NCBI GenBank assembly: GCA_963837635.1
Contig: CAWINY010000004.1
Location: forward strand, 496,001-560,000
Direction: 5' to 3'
Source of the DNA: CAWINY01 sp963837635
GTDB taxonomy: Bacteria; Acidobacteriota; Terriglobia; Terriglobales; Acidobacteriaceae
DNA: 64,000 nucleotides
In this document: piece by piece, positions 33,003 through 44,417 of the stretch
How positions within the stretch are numbered: the first letter of the stretch is position 1
Layout of the letters: each line of letters starts with the position of its first letter
Notes under the pieces: generated by a model
What the model saw: the letters and a program-made list of their open reading frames with translations, nothing else
What the model was told of the DNA's origin: nothing
Databases searched by the model: none
Translations under genes and position numbers: made by a program

Positions 33003-35105
33003 ATGTCGAATTTCCTTTTCGAGATCGGAACCGAAGAAATCCCGGCGCGCATGATCGATCCGGCGCGCGAGGAGCTGGCGCGTCGCGTGACCGACCTGCT
33101 CGCCCGCGAGCGTTTGTCGAACGGCGGCAGCGTGGAGGCGTATTCGACCCCGCGCCGCTTGGCCGTGCTGGCGCGTGACATTCACCCGGCGCAGGCCGAC
33201 GTCGAAGAGCAGATGATGGGGCCGGCGGCCTCTATAGCTGCAAAGAACCCGAAAGCGGCGGAGGCATTCGCCAAGAAGGCCGGCGTCCCGGTGGATCGGC
33301 TCGATCGGGTGAAGACGCCCAAGGGTGAATATCTTTCGGCAACGGTGGTAAAGAAGGGCCGTTCGGCGGTGGAGATTCTGGCTGAAGCGCTGCCCAAGGA
33401 AGTCGCCGGCCTGTACTGGGCGAAGAACATGTATTGGTCGGTGAAAACCGAGCGCTTTGTGCGTCCGCTACGCTGGGTTGTGGCGCTGCTCGACGGCGAG
33501 GTCGTCCCGGTGCAGGTGTACGGCATCGGCGCGGGCGCGAGCACACGCGGTCATCGTCTGCTGGCGAGCGATAACGTCCACATTGCCCGAGCTGAGCAGT
33601 ACTCCGAAGCGCTTGCCTTGGCCAAGGTGCTGCCGCAGGCCGAGCGCGAGCACGTGATTCGCAAGGCTCTGGACGCCGCCGCGCGCAAGGCTGCCGGCCG
33701 CTGGCGCGAGGACAAGGACTTGCTGGACACGGTCGTCAATTTGACCGAATTTCCCTCTATCATCTTGGGCAGCTTTGAGCATGAGTTCCTGTCGCTGCCG
33801 GAAGAAGCGCTGGTCACGGTGATGCGCGACCATCAAAAGTACTTCGCGCTGGAGGACTCCAGCGGCAAGTTAATGCCGTATTTCCTGGCGGTGCTGAATA
33901 CCGATAGCGATCCCGAGGGGCTGATTCGTCACGGCAACGAGCGCGTGCTGCGGGCCCGCTTCCGCGACGCGCGCTTTTTCTGGGACACCGACCAGAAGAC
34001 GCCGCTCACCCAGCGTGTCGAAATGCTGCGCAGCGTGACCTTCCAGAAGGATCTGGGCAGCTACTACGCCAAGGCGGAGCGCGTCATGGCGCTGGTGGAG
34101 CGGGCGAGCTGCCTGGAAAAGAAGGGCTTTGCCTTCAACTCCAAAGCCGCAGTACTCGCGGCACGGCTGGCGAAGACCGATCTCACGACCGAGCTGGTGA
34201 AGGAATTCACCGAACTGCAGGGCATCGTGGGCGGGCTGTACGCGAAGGCACAGGGACTGGACGAGGCGGTTAGCAAGGCAATTTACGATCAGTACAAGCC
34301 GGAGGCGATGGACGACTCGGTGCCGCGGACTATTGAAGGCGCAATGGTTTCTATCGCCGACAAGGCCGATACCATCGCGGGCATGTTTGCGCTCGGCTTG
34401 CAGCCCACCGGTTCGAAGGACCCGTTCGCTCTGCGCCGCCAGGCCAATGGAATCGTGAAGATCATCGCCGAGCACCGGCTGCCGGTGATCCTGTCTGCGC
34501 TGTTCGGCGACGCTTTGCGCGGGTACACGGGCAGCGAGGCGGAAGCGAAGTTCGCGAAGGGCGTTGATGTCAGCGGCACGTTGGCGGCATTCTTCCGCGA
34601 GCGCCTGGAGTTCTATCTGCGCGATGTTCTCGGCTACGCCTACGACGTGGTGAACGCCGTATTGACCGCGGGCGCAAACGATGTGGTGGATGCCGTCGAG
34701 CGCGCCAAGGCCCTGGCGGGCGTGCGCGAGGCGGAGGATTTCGAGCATATCTCGGTGGCGTTCAAGCGGATGAAGAACATCCTGCGGCAGGCCAGCGAGA
34801 CCAGCAAGCTGGTTGCCGCGCAGTTGGACGCGAGTGCGTTGCAGGAGCCGGTGGAGAAAGAACTGGCTTCGCAGATCCCGGCCGTGGCTGCCGCTGTGAA
34901 AGGTTTCCGCGCCGAAAGCAACTACTCGGCCGCGCTGGCCGAGATTGCGAAGCTGCGCAGCCCGATCGACACCTTCTTCGATAAGGTCATGGTGATGGTC
35001 GAGGATGAGCGCGTCCGCGCCAACCGCCTGGCGCTGTTGCAGACATTGCTGAACGAGTTCTCCACGATTGCGGATTTTTCGGAGATCGTGACGGAAAAGA
35101 AGTAG
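33003..35105 (+). CDS. glyS: Glycyl-tRNA synthetase beta subunit
   Basis: 700 residues from ATG 33003. N-terminus NFLFEIGTEEIPARM and the early PRRLAVLA are family hallmarks; later FPSIILGSFEHEFLSLPEEALVT split pattern, DHQKYFAL and RARFRDARFFWDTD follow; the C-terminal region carries an HD-like and an anticodon-binding DALR-type part (DTFFDKVMVMVEDERVRANRL). It supplies tRNA binding to GlyQ. Confidence 0.97.
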   Translation: MSNFLFEIGTEEIPARMIDPAREELARRVTDLLARERLSNGGSVEAYSTPRRLAVLARDIHPAQADVEEQMMGPAASIAAKNPKAAEAFAKKAGVPVDRLDRVKTPKGEYLSATVVKKGRSAVEILAEALPKEVAGLYWAKNMYWSVKTERFVRPLRWVVALLDGEVVPVQVYGIGAGASTRGHRLLASDNVHIARAEQYSEALALAKVLPQAEREHVIRKALDAAARKAAGRWREDKDLLDTVVNLTEFPSIILGSFEHEFLSLPEEALVTVMRDHQKYFALEDSSGKLMPYFLAVLNTDSDPEGLIRHGNERVLRARFRDARFFWDTDQKTPLTQRVEMLRSVTFQKDLGSYYAKAERVMALVERASCLEKKGFAFNSKAAVLAARLAKTDLTTELVKEFTELQGIVGGLYAKAQGLDEAVSKAIYDQYKPEAMDDSVPRTIEGAMVSIADKADTIAGMFALGLQPTGSKDPFALRRQANGIVKIIAEHRLPVILSALFGDALRGYTGSEAEAKFAKGVDVSGTLAAFFRERLEFYLRDVLGYAYDVVNAVLTAGANDVVDAVERAKALAGVREAEDFEHISVAFKRMKNILRQASETSKLVAAQLDASALQEPVEKELASQIPAVAAAVKGFRAESNYSAALAEIAKLRSPIDTFFDKVMVMVEDERVRANRLALLQTLLNEFSTIADFSEIVTEKK

Positions 35106-35154
35106 CACCGGCGTTTCGCTGGCGCTAAGTTGATGGACCAACGGGTGGTGCAAA

Positions 35155-35343
35155 TGTCATCCTGAGCGAGCCCGGCAGGGGTTGCCGGGCGAGTCGAAGG
35201 ATCTTGCGGTTCCATCTGTAAAACGCAAGGTGCTTCGACTCGCCGGATCGCGTGCGATCCGGCTCGCTCAGCAGGACAACGATATCGCCGGGGCAGCCTC
35301 CTAGTTTCTGATAGCTGACGGCTGATGACTGACGGCTGACGGC
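35155..35343. repeat. TGTCATCCTGAGCGAG composite before ppdK
   Basis: TGTCATCCTGAGCGAG (35155-35170), CCCGGC/GCCGGG hairpin (35171-35189), GTCGAAGGATCTTG, then an inverted second half ending CTCGCTCAGCAGGACA (35261-35276). CTGACGGCTGATGACTGACG words follow at 35318-35343. Confidence 0.8.
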
Positions 35344-35385
35344 AGGTTTGGGGCACTACGATTTCTAATCATGATAGGGGATGAG

Positions 35386-38100
<2,715 letters not shown>

Positions 38101-38197
38101 CCATCAGCCGTCAGTTAGCTTTCAGCAAATCGCTGTTGGCTCTTGGCGGTTGGCTCCCGGTTGATAGGCGGCATTAGCAAGGTCAGATGGTTGTGTG

Positions 38198-38226
38198 GGG
38201 CGGGTCTTAGACCCGCCCTTATTTTT
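38198..38226 (+). terminator. REP-like hairpin with T-tract after ppdK
   Basis: GGGCGGGTCT and AGACCCGCCC (38198-38218) form a near-perfect stem, followed by TTATTTTT. GTGTGGG on its left edge marks it as a member of the family inserted in the aconitase gene, but it is placed and shaped like a terminator. The 329-bp gap to the antitoxin also has GTTGGCTCTTGG words at 38131-38158 and no gene. Confidence 0.5.
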
Positions 38227-38429
38227 GGTTTCTGGCCTGTTCAGCAGAATGCGTTGGCGGATTCTGGTTAGGCATTCACCGTCCGGGGCATGGATGGTAC
38301 AAGCGCACTTCACGCTCGGGCGCGGGGCCTCGGATTCGGGCTAGCGTGATCCCAGCCGGTTGGCGTGACCAGCGCCATAATGTCGCGATATCGTAGCCAT
38401 AGAGGCTACAGACCGGGAGGATATGAAAA

Positions 38430-38717
38430 ATGAAGTTCTTGAGCACACGCGAGTTGCGGAATCGGCCGGGATGCGTTCGCGATCTGGTCCAAAAAGACGA
38501 TCTGGTGCTGACGACGAATGGCAAGCCGATCGCGATCCTCCTCGGAATTAAGGAAAACGAGCTTGAAGAAACCGCCCGCGCCATCCGCCAAGCGAAGGCA
38601 CAACTGGCGCTCTCTCGTCTGCGCAAACAGGAAACACGCCGAGGGGCCGATCGCATGTCGGCCTCCGCTGTTGAGGCCGAAATTCGCGCCGTTCGTTCCA
38701 GGCGCAAGTCGGCATGA
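38430..38717 (+). CDS. Antitoxin, Phd/YefM-like
   Basis: 95 residues. The N-terminal half is the Phd/YefM fold: KFLSTRELRNRPGCVRDLVQ, DLVLTTNGKPIAILLGI. The C-terminal half is helical and basic, fitting a toxin-wrapping tail. Its TGA overlaps the ATG of the PIN toxin gene by four bases, the classical antitoxin-toxin order. By family knowledge it represses its own promoter; no operator was recognised. Confidence 0.82.
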   Translation: MKFLSTRELRNRPGCVRDLVQKDDLVLTTNGKPIAILLGIKENELEETARAIRQAKAQLALSRLRKQETRRGADRMSASAVEAEIRAVRSRRKSA

Positions 38718-39133
38718 GAGTCGTGATCGATACGAATGTGATGGTTTTGGGAGTCCTAAATCCTCACGGCCCCCCGGGGCGCATCGTCAATGCCCTCCTG
38801 TCAGAGACCATCATTGTGCTGTACGACGACCGTATTCTGTCGGAGTACCGCGAAGCTCTGTTGCGCCCAACCTTTCATTTTCCGCGCGCGGACGTGGAAG
38901 TACTGCTTGATTATTTGGAATCGACGGGAGAGCACGTCAGTGCCGCGCCACTTTCGCTGGTCTTGCCCAACTCGAACGATTTGCCGTTTCTGGAAGTCGC
39001 AACCAGCGGCGGCGCTGACGTGTTGATTACCGGCAACATCAAGCACTTCAAACCGCGGCGCGGTCAACTGCAAGAGAATGTCGTGCGCGCCGGGGATGTC
39101 GGCCAACTCATCCTTGAACATCTGCGAGAGTAG
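38714..39133 (+). CDS. PIN-domain toxin (putative toxin component family, COG1569-like)
   Basis: 139 residues. VVIDTNVMVLGVLNP carries the first PIN aspartate; LLSETIIVLYDDRILSEYREAL gives the conserved glutamate; DLPFLEVATSGGADVLITGN holds the later aspartate pair; the last strand follows with HFKPRRG. These acidic residues hold the metal ions of an RNase active site. With the upstream Phd-like gene it forms a type II toxin-antitoxin pair. Confidence 0.87.
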   Translation: MRVVIDTNVMVLGVLNPHGPPGRIVNALLSETIIVLYDDRILSEYREALLRPTFHFPRADVEVLLDYLESTGEHVSAAPLSLVLPNSNDLPFLEVATSGGADVLITGNIKHFKPRRGQLQENVVRAGDVGQLILEHLRE

Positions 39134-39209
39134 CCAAGCACCTCGGTCCACTTCTGAAACGGCCTTCATGACAGGAGTGTTGGGGAGTGGGCGCTAGCAG
39201 AATTTGGCG

Positions 39210-41006
39210 CTACAGGGCCTGTGCCGCGTTGGCGGAGTTTGCGTAGGCATCCACGACCGGCAGCGGAACGAGGCTTGTGGCCATCGAATAAACGCCGAGT
39301 TCGCCTCGTTCGAACAGCGCCATCAAAGCGGCGGTCACCACCGGATCGAACTTGGTTCCGGAGAGCGAGTTGACCATGCGCACCACGTATTCCGGGTCCA
39401 TAGCGGCTTGGTAAGGGCGATTGGTGGTCATGGCATCGAAGGTGTCGGCCACCATGATGATGCGGGCCATCTGCGGGATATCCCCGCCCTTCAACCCGTA
39501 AGGATAGCCGTGTCCGTCCAGCGACTCGTGATGCAGCTCGATGCCGGGGATCATGTCCGTCAGTTGCGCTACCGAGCGCAGGATGTTGGCGCCCTTGGTG
39601 GTGTGCGCCTTCATGAGTTCGAATTCGTCCGGGGTGAGCGCGCTCGGCTTCTTGAGCACGCGGTCCTCGATGCCGATCTTGCCCACGTCGTGCAATTGCG
39701 CCGCGATGCGGACTTTGTCGATCTCCTCGGGCGCAAGGCCCATCTCCGTGGCGAGGACCACTGAGTAGCGGGTGACGCGGTCGGAATGGCCGCGGGTGTA
39801 AGGATCTTTTTCGTCGACCGCGCCGGCCAGCATCTGGATGGAGTTCAGGAACAGCTCGCGATTCTCCTCCGCCGCCCGCTTCAGATCGGCCACGAAGCGC
39901 TCCAGATTCTCCGTCATGACATTGAAGGTGGAGGCCAGTTCGCCGATCTCGGTAAAATCGTGGACTTCGACGCGCTGCGACAGGTCACCGCCGGCGATGG
40001 CGCGGCTGGTCTCGGTAAGCACCTGGAGAGGGCTGATCAGCCAGCGCGCCGCGTAATAGCTGATGAGAATGCTAAGCAACACCGCCAGGATCGCCAGTTC
40101 GGTAGCAGTGCGCTGCATCTCGCTTATGCCCCGATAGGCATCCGCTTGCGTCTTCTGCGCCACTACCGCCCAGCCCAGACTCGAAACCGGGCTATAGGTG
40201 CCCAGCATTGCCAGCGACTGCTTGCCTTCCCCAAGGTTGAATTCCTCGGTGGTGGAAAAGCGCGCCTTGCCAGCCTGCTCGACGAAATCCTTCACCAGTT
40301 GGTTCTGGCTCATGTCCTGGCCGGTGGCGTATTCGGAAGTACCACCCACGACGAGGCGTCCCTGGCCATCGACCACATACATCGTCATTCCGCCCTGGCT
40401 CGCGGATCTTAGATAATTGGCCAGATCCTTCAGGTCCACGAAGGCGGCCGTCATGCCGGCAAACTGCCCGCCGGCGAGAATCGGGGTGGCAAACAGCATC
40501 ATGGTATGGGTATCATGGCCACCGCCGAGGGCGAGCGGCTTGCCATTGTAAGTCCGGCCGTCACGGACAGCGGTGAAGGCGCGCTCCAGGTCCAGGGTCA
40601 TAAAGGCGTCCGGCGCAATCCGGCCCGCGGAGATGCCCTTCGACTCCCGGTTGACGAGCGTGGCGTAAGCAATATCTCCGGAGCCGGAGACAAACCGTTC
40701 CACGGAAGAGCGCAGCCCGGGGAACTGCATGTCGCCTCCCAGCCTGCCGCCGCTGGAGACCTCGATGGCCGCCGAAAAATTCGACAGCATGGTCCACACG
40801 TTGCGCTGCCGTTGGCCGAGATCTTCGGCCAGGGAGCGAGTGACGGTGTTCTGCAACAGCTGCTCGTTGGTCTTGAGTTGGTCGCGGTTAATGGCCACCA
40901 CTCGCGTGGAGTAGAAGTACATCGGCACCACGCTGATCACGACGAGCACCGCCAACAGCAGGTACAGGATGCGAATTCGTGACGGCATCTGCATGCAAAC
41001 ACTCAC
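39210..41006 (-). CDS. Membrane HD-GYP phosphodiesterase with periplasmic sensor and HAMP
   Basis: 598 residues from GTG 41006 (ATG at 40988 is an alternative). Membrane helix at about 12-32, a periplasmic dCache-like sensor region (to about residue 305), second helix (TELAILAVLLSILISYYAA), HAMP (WLISPLQVLTETSRAIAGGD), coiled linker, then HD-GYP: RGHSDRVTRYS, QLHDVGKIGIED, HTTKGANIL, HHESLDGHGYPYGLKGGDIP. All metal and GYP residues are present, so it should lower c-di-GMP in response to an outside cue. It is the second HD-GYP protein in the window. Confidence 0.93.
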   Translation of the reverse strand: MSVCMQMPSRIRILYLLLAVLVVISVVPMYFYSTRVVAINRDQLKTNEQLLQNTVTRSLAEDLGQRQRNVWTMLSNFSAAIEVSSGGRLGGDMQFPGLRSSVERFVSGSGDIAYATLVNRESKGISAGRIAPDAFMTLDLERAFTAVRDGRTYNGKPLALGGGHDTHTMMLFATPILAGGQFAGMTAAFVDLKDLANYLRSASQGGMTMYVVDGQGRLVVGGTSEYATGQDMSQNQLVKDFVEQAGKARFSTTEEFNLGEGKQSLAMLGTYSPVSSLGWAVVAQKTQADAYRGISEMQRTATELAILAVLLSILISYYAARWLISPLQVLTETSRAIAGGDLSQRVEVHDFTEIGELASTFNVMTENLERFVADLKRAAEENRELFLNSIQMLAGAVDEKDPYTRGHSDRVTRYSVVLATEMGLAPEEIDKVRIAAQLHDVGKIGIEDRVLKKPSALTPDEFELMKAHTTKGANILRSVAQLTDMIPGIELHHESLDGHGYPYGLKGGDIPQMARIIMVADTFDAMTTNRPYQAAMDPEYVVRMVNSLSGTKFDPVVTAALMALFERGELGVYSMATSLVPLPVVDAYANSANAAQAL

Positions 41007-41147
41007 CGGCTCGCCCCCCTTTCCGAGTACGATTGTGCCGCATTTTAAGGGGAACTATGCTGGTAACTTGCGGAAAACACACGGTCGGCACGTTACGGAA
41101 GGATTGCGCCCCCTGCGGCAAGAGCTGGTCGGTATTTGCGAAAAGGA

Positions 41148-41236
41148 ATTGGAAATTTGTAATTTGTAATTTGTAATTTCAGGTCGGCCCAGCAGACACG
41201 CAAATTACAAATCGCAAATTACCAATTACAAATTAC
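41148..41236. repeat. Word-repeat hairpin (AATTTGT / ACAAATT)
   Basis: Three to four AATTTGTAATTTGT words (41150-41180) face CAAATTACAAATCGCAAATTA and similar words (41200-41236), around AGGTCGGCCCAGCAGAC. It is AT-rich in a GC-rich chromosome and lies right before pilD. Confidence 0.85.
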
Positions 41237-41238
41237 AC

Positions 41239-42192
41239 TTGGCTTCCACTGTGAACGACACTCTTAACTTTGCGGGCCCCTTAATCCCGGCGTTCCTATT
41301 CCTGTTCGGGCTTGTCTTCGGCAGCTTTCTGAACGTCTGCATCTATCGCTTGCCCCGGGAAAAGTCCGTGGTGCGCCCGGGCTCGGCGTGTCCGGCGTGC
41401 GGGCATGCGGTGCGATGGTATGACAACGTCCCGGTGCTGAGCTGGTTGCTGCTGGGCGGAAAATGCCGCGATTGCCACAGCCGCATCTCGCCACGCTATC
41501 TGGTGATCGAAGTGGCGACCGGCTTGCTCTTCCTCGCCTGCTATTTCGAGTTTGGCTTCACCTTGGCCACGCTGAAATACTGTGTCTTCTCGTTTTTGCT
41601 GCTTGGCCTCATCTTCACCGACGCGGAAACCAAGCTGCTGCCGGATGCCATGACCCTGCCCGGCTTTGCCGTTGGCCTGCTCTTCAGCCTGTTCGTGCCG
41701 GTGAATGACCTGCTGACCCGCTTCGCGCCGGAATGGCTGCACCTGACCGAACCCAACTGGCGCTGGCTCTCGCTGGCCGACTCGCTGCTGGGGGCGGTGG
41801 TGGGCGCGGGCTTTATGTATGGGGTTGGCGCCGCCTACCTGATCGTGCGCCGAGTCGAGGGCATGGGCTTCGGCGACGTGAAGTTGATGGCCTTGATCGG
41901 CGCCTTCCTGGGCCTCAAGCTGACCATGCTCACCATCTTCGGTGGCTCTTTGCTGGGCGCGATCTTCGGCCTGGCGATGATTCCCTTGGTCTGGGTGAAG
42001 CGGACCCGCCGCAGGATCAGGAAAAACAAAGAGCCGCTCGCCGTGGCCCGGCGGCGAGCCTGGGAGTCGGCCAGAACGGTGTACCGCTTTTATGCCATGC
42101 CCTTCGGTGTGTTTCTGGGCAGCGTGGCTCTTCTCTGGGTGTTTTTCGGCAATGCATTACTGCGGTGGTATTGGAACATGTTCCTTGGATAG
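41239..42192 (+). CDS. pilD: Type IV prepilin peptidase / A24 family
   Basis: 317 residues from TTG 41239 (GTG 41251 is equally possible). FGSFLNVCIYRLPR is the signature of the methyltransferase domain, then two zinc-binding pairs CPACGH and CRDCHS. The A24 peptidase aspartates are in FTDAETKLLPDAMT and GFGDVKLMALIG. About eight membrane helices. It cleaves and N-methylates prepilin-like proteins at the inner membrane. The region before the start is AATTTGT repeat. Confidence 0.94.
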   Translation: MASTVNDTLNFAGPLIPAFLFLFGLVFGSFLNVCIYRLPREKSVVRPGSACPACGHAVRWYDNVPVLSWLLLGGKCRDCHSRISPRYLVIEVATGLLFLACYFEFGFTLATLKYCVFSFLLLGLIFTDAETKLLPDAMTLPGFAVGLLFSLFVPVNDLLTRFAPEWLHLTEPNWRWLSLADSLLGAVVGAGFMYGVGAAYLIVRRVEGMGFGDVKLMALIGAFLGLKLTMLTIFGGSLLGAIFGLAMIPLVWVKRTRRRIRKNKEPLAVARRRAWESARTVYRFYAMPFGVFLGSVALLWVFFGNALLRWYWNMFLG

Positions 42193-42236
42193 TTGGCTTT
42201 TGGCAGATTCGGGCTAAAATACGCTCCAGTAAAGCG

Positions 42237-42377
42237 TCGTGAGTCGTTGGCCGTTATCAAGAAAGTCGTTAGTCGGTTGTCGTTAGTTGTTAGCCGTGAC
42301 ATTGACCTGCCCTGCTAACGACCAACGACTATCGACCAACGACCAGGGATGGCTAACGACTAACGACCAACGACTTG
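42237..42377. repeat. Long word-repeat hairpin (GTCGTTGG / CTAACGAC)
   Basis: GTCGTTGGCCGTT, GTCGTTAGTCGGTTGTCGTT words on the left (42237-42296) face GCTAACGACCAACGAC and repeated CTAACGACTAACGACCAACG words on the right (42315-42377). The most extended member of the class, filling the space between pilD and the coiled-coil protein. Confidence 0.9.
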
Positions 42378-42386
42378 GGGGTACGG

Positions 42387-43085
42387 ATGAAACGGCTCCT
42401 CTTGATTCTCGGTATATTTGCAGTTCTGAGCTGCGTGGCAGCAGCGCAGACCACCGGCCAGTCTCTGGGCGATGTGGCGCGCCAGCTCCGCTCTCACAAA
42501 GGCCCTGCCGCCGGCAAGGTGTATACCAACGATAATCTGCCGACCAACGCGCCCATAACCATCCTGGGCACGGCCCCTGCCCCCGAAGAGACTGACAAGA
42601 CAAAAGCCGCGAGTGCGGGCGGCGAAGCCAAAGGCGCCACGGCGAAGTCCCCGGACGACAATGCAAAGGCGCAGGACTTGCAGCAGTCGCTCATCGCGGA
42701 AGAGAAGAAACTTGAGTTCAGCCAGCGCGAGCTGAACGTCCTGGAAGGCGAGCAGAAGCTCCAGGCGTCCCAGTATTACAACGACGCCGGTGCCCGCCTG
42801 CGCGACCCCAAGGCCTACGAGGATGAAGCCAGGAAATATCAGGAATCGATCGCGGCCAAAAAGCAGGAAATCGCGGCGGAACAGCAGCGGATCGACGATC
42901 TGCAGGAAGCGATACGCAAGGCGGGCCTGACGCTGCCCCAAGTCGAAGCTGGCACGGCTTCCGCTGGGTCCGGAACCAGCACCTCCGCCACGCAGGCTAA
43001 CGACACGCCTGCACCCGCGGCCGGCACCAGCGCCCCGGAAAATCCTAGCAGCGGGGCTGCCCAGCCACAGTCGCCGCGCGAGTAA
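42387..43085 (+). CDS. Secreted coiled-coil protein of unknown function
   Basis: 232 residues from ATG 42387 (GGGGG seven bases upstream). Signal peptide MKRLLLILGIFAVLSCVAAA, then a Pro/Thr-rich linker, a coiled-coil core (QSLIAEEKKLEFSQRELNVL, YQESIAAKKQEIAAEQQRID with heptad hydrophobics) and a low-complexity Ala/Pro/Ser tail. Such proteins are common exported acidobacterial proteins of unknown role; periplasmic or surface. Confidence 0.72.
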   Translation: MKRLLLILGIFAVLSCVAAAQTTGQSLGDVARQLRSHKGPAAGKVYTNDNLPTNAPITILGTAPAPEETDKTKAASAGGEAKGATAKSPDDNAKAQDLQQSLIAEEKKLEFSQRELNVLEGEQKLQASQYYNDAGARLRDPKAYEDEARKYQESIAAKKQEIAAEQQRIDDLQEAIRKAGLTLPQVEAGTASAGSGTSTSATQANDTPAPAAGTSAPENPSSGAAQPQSPRE

Positions 43086-43119
43086 CGCCGGAACCCTGCA
43101 ACTCTCGGTAGGACCAGGT

Positions 43120-43692
43120 TTACTGCCGCCCGGCCACGGACGCATGGATAGGCGGGCTCTGGCCTGGGTAGTGCTGGCTGCGGATCGTCCGGGGCTTCAC
43201 CACCTTTACGTCGAACTCCACGGGCAGCTTCTTGGGCGGAAAGCACTGGCGATTGTCGCAGGCCTGATATCGCAAGGTGCCGCGGACACGGGACGTACCC
43301 AGCTCCACTTCCTTTGCCGGAGTAATCTGCGCGCTGATGTCGAAGCCGCCGTTGTACACGCTGAGCGGGCCTTCGGTCATCCACTCGACTTGATAGTCCT
43401 GGCCCGGCGGATAGCTCACCTTGCCGATCATCATGTCGTTCGGCGCCTCCAGGGTGAGCGTGGTGGGCACCAGCGAGTCGGACTTGGGCTGGTTGGAGTT
43501 GATATGAAAACCGCTGTTGACCGTGAAATGAAGCACCACTTTGCCGGCATGGTCGCGCACCACCACCACCGGCGCGACGGCGGCTACCGTGACACTCGGC
43601 CGCGTCAGCCAAGCGAACTCATCGGAAGCCCTTGCGGCTAAGGCCGCAAAAGCCGAGATCAACACCAGGAGCGGGAATGCCCGGCGCCTCAC
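43120..43692 (-). CDS. DsbD N-terminal-domain-like periplasmic protein
   Basis: 190 residues from GTG/ATG near 43692 with a signal peptide (AFPLLVLISAFAALAARA). HFTVNSGFHINSNQP and the pair YQACDNRQCFPPKKL are typical of the alpha (N-terminal) domain of thiol:disulfide interchange protein DsbD, where the two cysteines pass electrons in the periplasm. It overlaps the TlpA-like gene by four bases and lies in one operon with CcdA, giving a split DsbD: CcdA as the membrane part, TlpA as the thioredoxin part. Confidence 0.8.
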   Translation of the reverse strand: MRRRAFPLLVLISAFAALAARASDEFAWLTRPSVTVAAVAPVVVVRDHAGKVVLHFTVNSGFHINSNQPKSDSLVPTTLTLEAPNDMMIGKVSYPPGQDYQVEWMTEGPLSVYNGGFDISAQITPAKEVELGTSRVRGTLRYQACDNRQCFPPKKLPVEFDVKVVKPRTIRSQHYPGQSPPIHASVAGRQ

Positions 43693-44285
43693 CGCGACAC
43701 CTCCGTCCCGGCCGGCTGCGCCAAAGCAATCCGGGAATTGCCTTCCCGCAGAGCCGCCTTGATGTTCTGTTCCACCTCTTCGTGGCTGAGCAGACCAAAG
43801 ACGCGGTTCACAATCCGGCCGTCGCGCCCGATGTAAAAGGTGGTCGGCAACGCATCCACGCTGCCGTACTGGTTCGATACGGCATCGGTGCCGAGCAGCA
43901 CCGGATAGTTAATGCTCATCTGGTTGGCGAATTTGGCGATCTCCTGCCGGCCGGAATCGTCCATTGCGACTCCCAGCACGACGAGTCCCTGCGTCCCATA
44001 GCGCTGCTGCAGCTCGACAAACCACGGGATCTCTTCCTTGCAGGGCGGGCACCAGGTCGCCCAGAAGTTCAGCAGGACCGCCTTACCCTTGTAGTCGGAG
44101 AGGCGCACGGCCTTGCCCGAGCGCACCTCGGTCAGGGTGAAGTCGGGGGCGGCTTTGCCTCGGACTTCTCCGGCCATGGTTGCGGCCGCGGTGACGCCGC
44201 TACCGCGCGACTGCCGGAGATCGGTCCATACCATCACGCCCAGGACGGCAACCATGATTCCGATGATGATGTAATTACGCTTCAA
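43689..44285 (-). CDS. TlpA-like membrane-anchored thioredoxin
   Basis: About 198 residues from TTG 44285, chosen because AAGGAAGG precedes it; the in-frame part further upstream is repeat DNA. One N-terminal anchor (YIIIGIMVAVLGVMVW), then the AhpC/TlpA fold with LLNFWATWCPPCKEEIPWF carrying the redox CPPC, and a cis-proline region (ALPTTFYIGRDG). It reduces disulfides in the periplasm, using electrons from CcdA. The 3' end overlaps the DsbD-like gene. Confidence 0.88.
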   Translation of the reverse strand: MKRNYIIIGIMVAVLGVMVWTDLRQSRGSGVTAAATMAGEVRGKAAPDFTLTEVRSGKAVRLSDYKGKAVLLNFWATWCPPCKEEIPWFVELQQRYGTQGLVVLGVAMDDSGRQEIAKFANQMSINYPVLLGTDAVSNQYGSVDALPTTFYIGRDGRIVNRVFGLLSHEEVEQNIKAALREGNSRIALAQPAGTEVSR

Positions 44286-44309
44286 TCCGCCTTCCTTCGT
44301 CCGTGCTTT

Positions 44310-44410
44310 TGATTGGTAATTTGTGATTTGTAATTTGAATCGGCACTCTCTGAGGGGAACTGCCGCTCTGCCAATCACTTTCCAAATTACAAATTGCAAA
44401 TTACCAATCT
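44310..44410. repeat. Word-repeat hairpin (AATTTGT class) between ccdA and tlpA
   Basis: TTGGTAATTTGTGATTTGTA (44313-44332) faces CCAAATTACAAATTGCAAATTA (44382-44403) around GGCACTCTCTGAGGGGAACTG. Within an operon, so it would be part of the transcript. Confidence 0.82.
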
Positions 44411-44417
44411 CAAGTCT

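Noticed and set aside
38430..39133. VapBC naming for the toxin-antitoxin pair
   Set aside because: The PIN protein resembles the COG1569-type family and the antitoxin is Phd/YefM-like rather than VapB-like, so no symbol was given.
41148..41236. CRISPR array
   Set aside because: Words are short, touching and in facing arms; no spacers of regular length and no cas genes.
42237..42377. Origin of replication or DnaA-box cluster
   Set aside because: The words do not match the TTATCCACA box, and similar clusters occur in many gaps.
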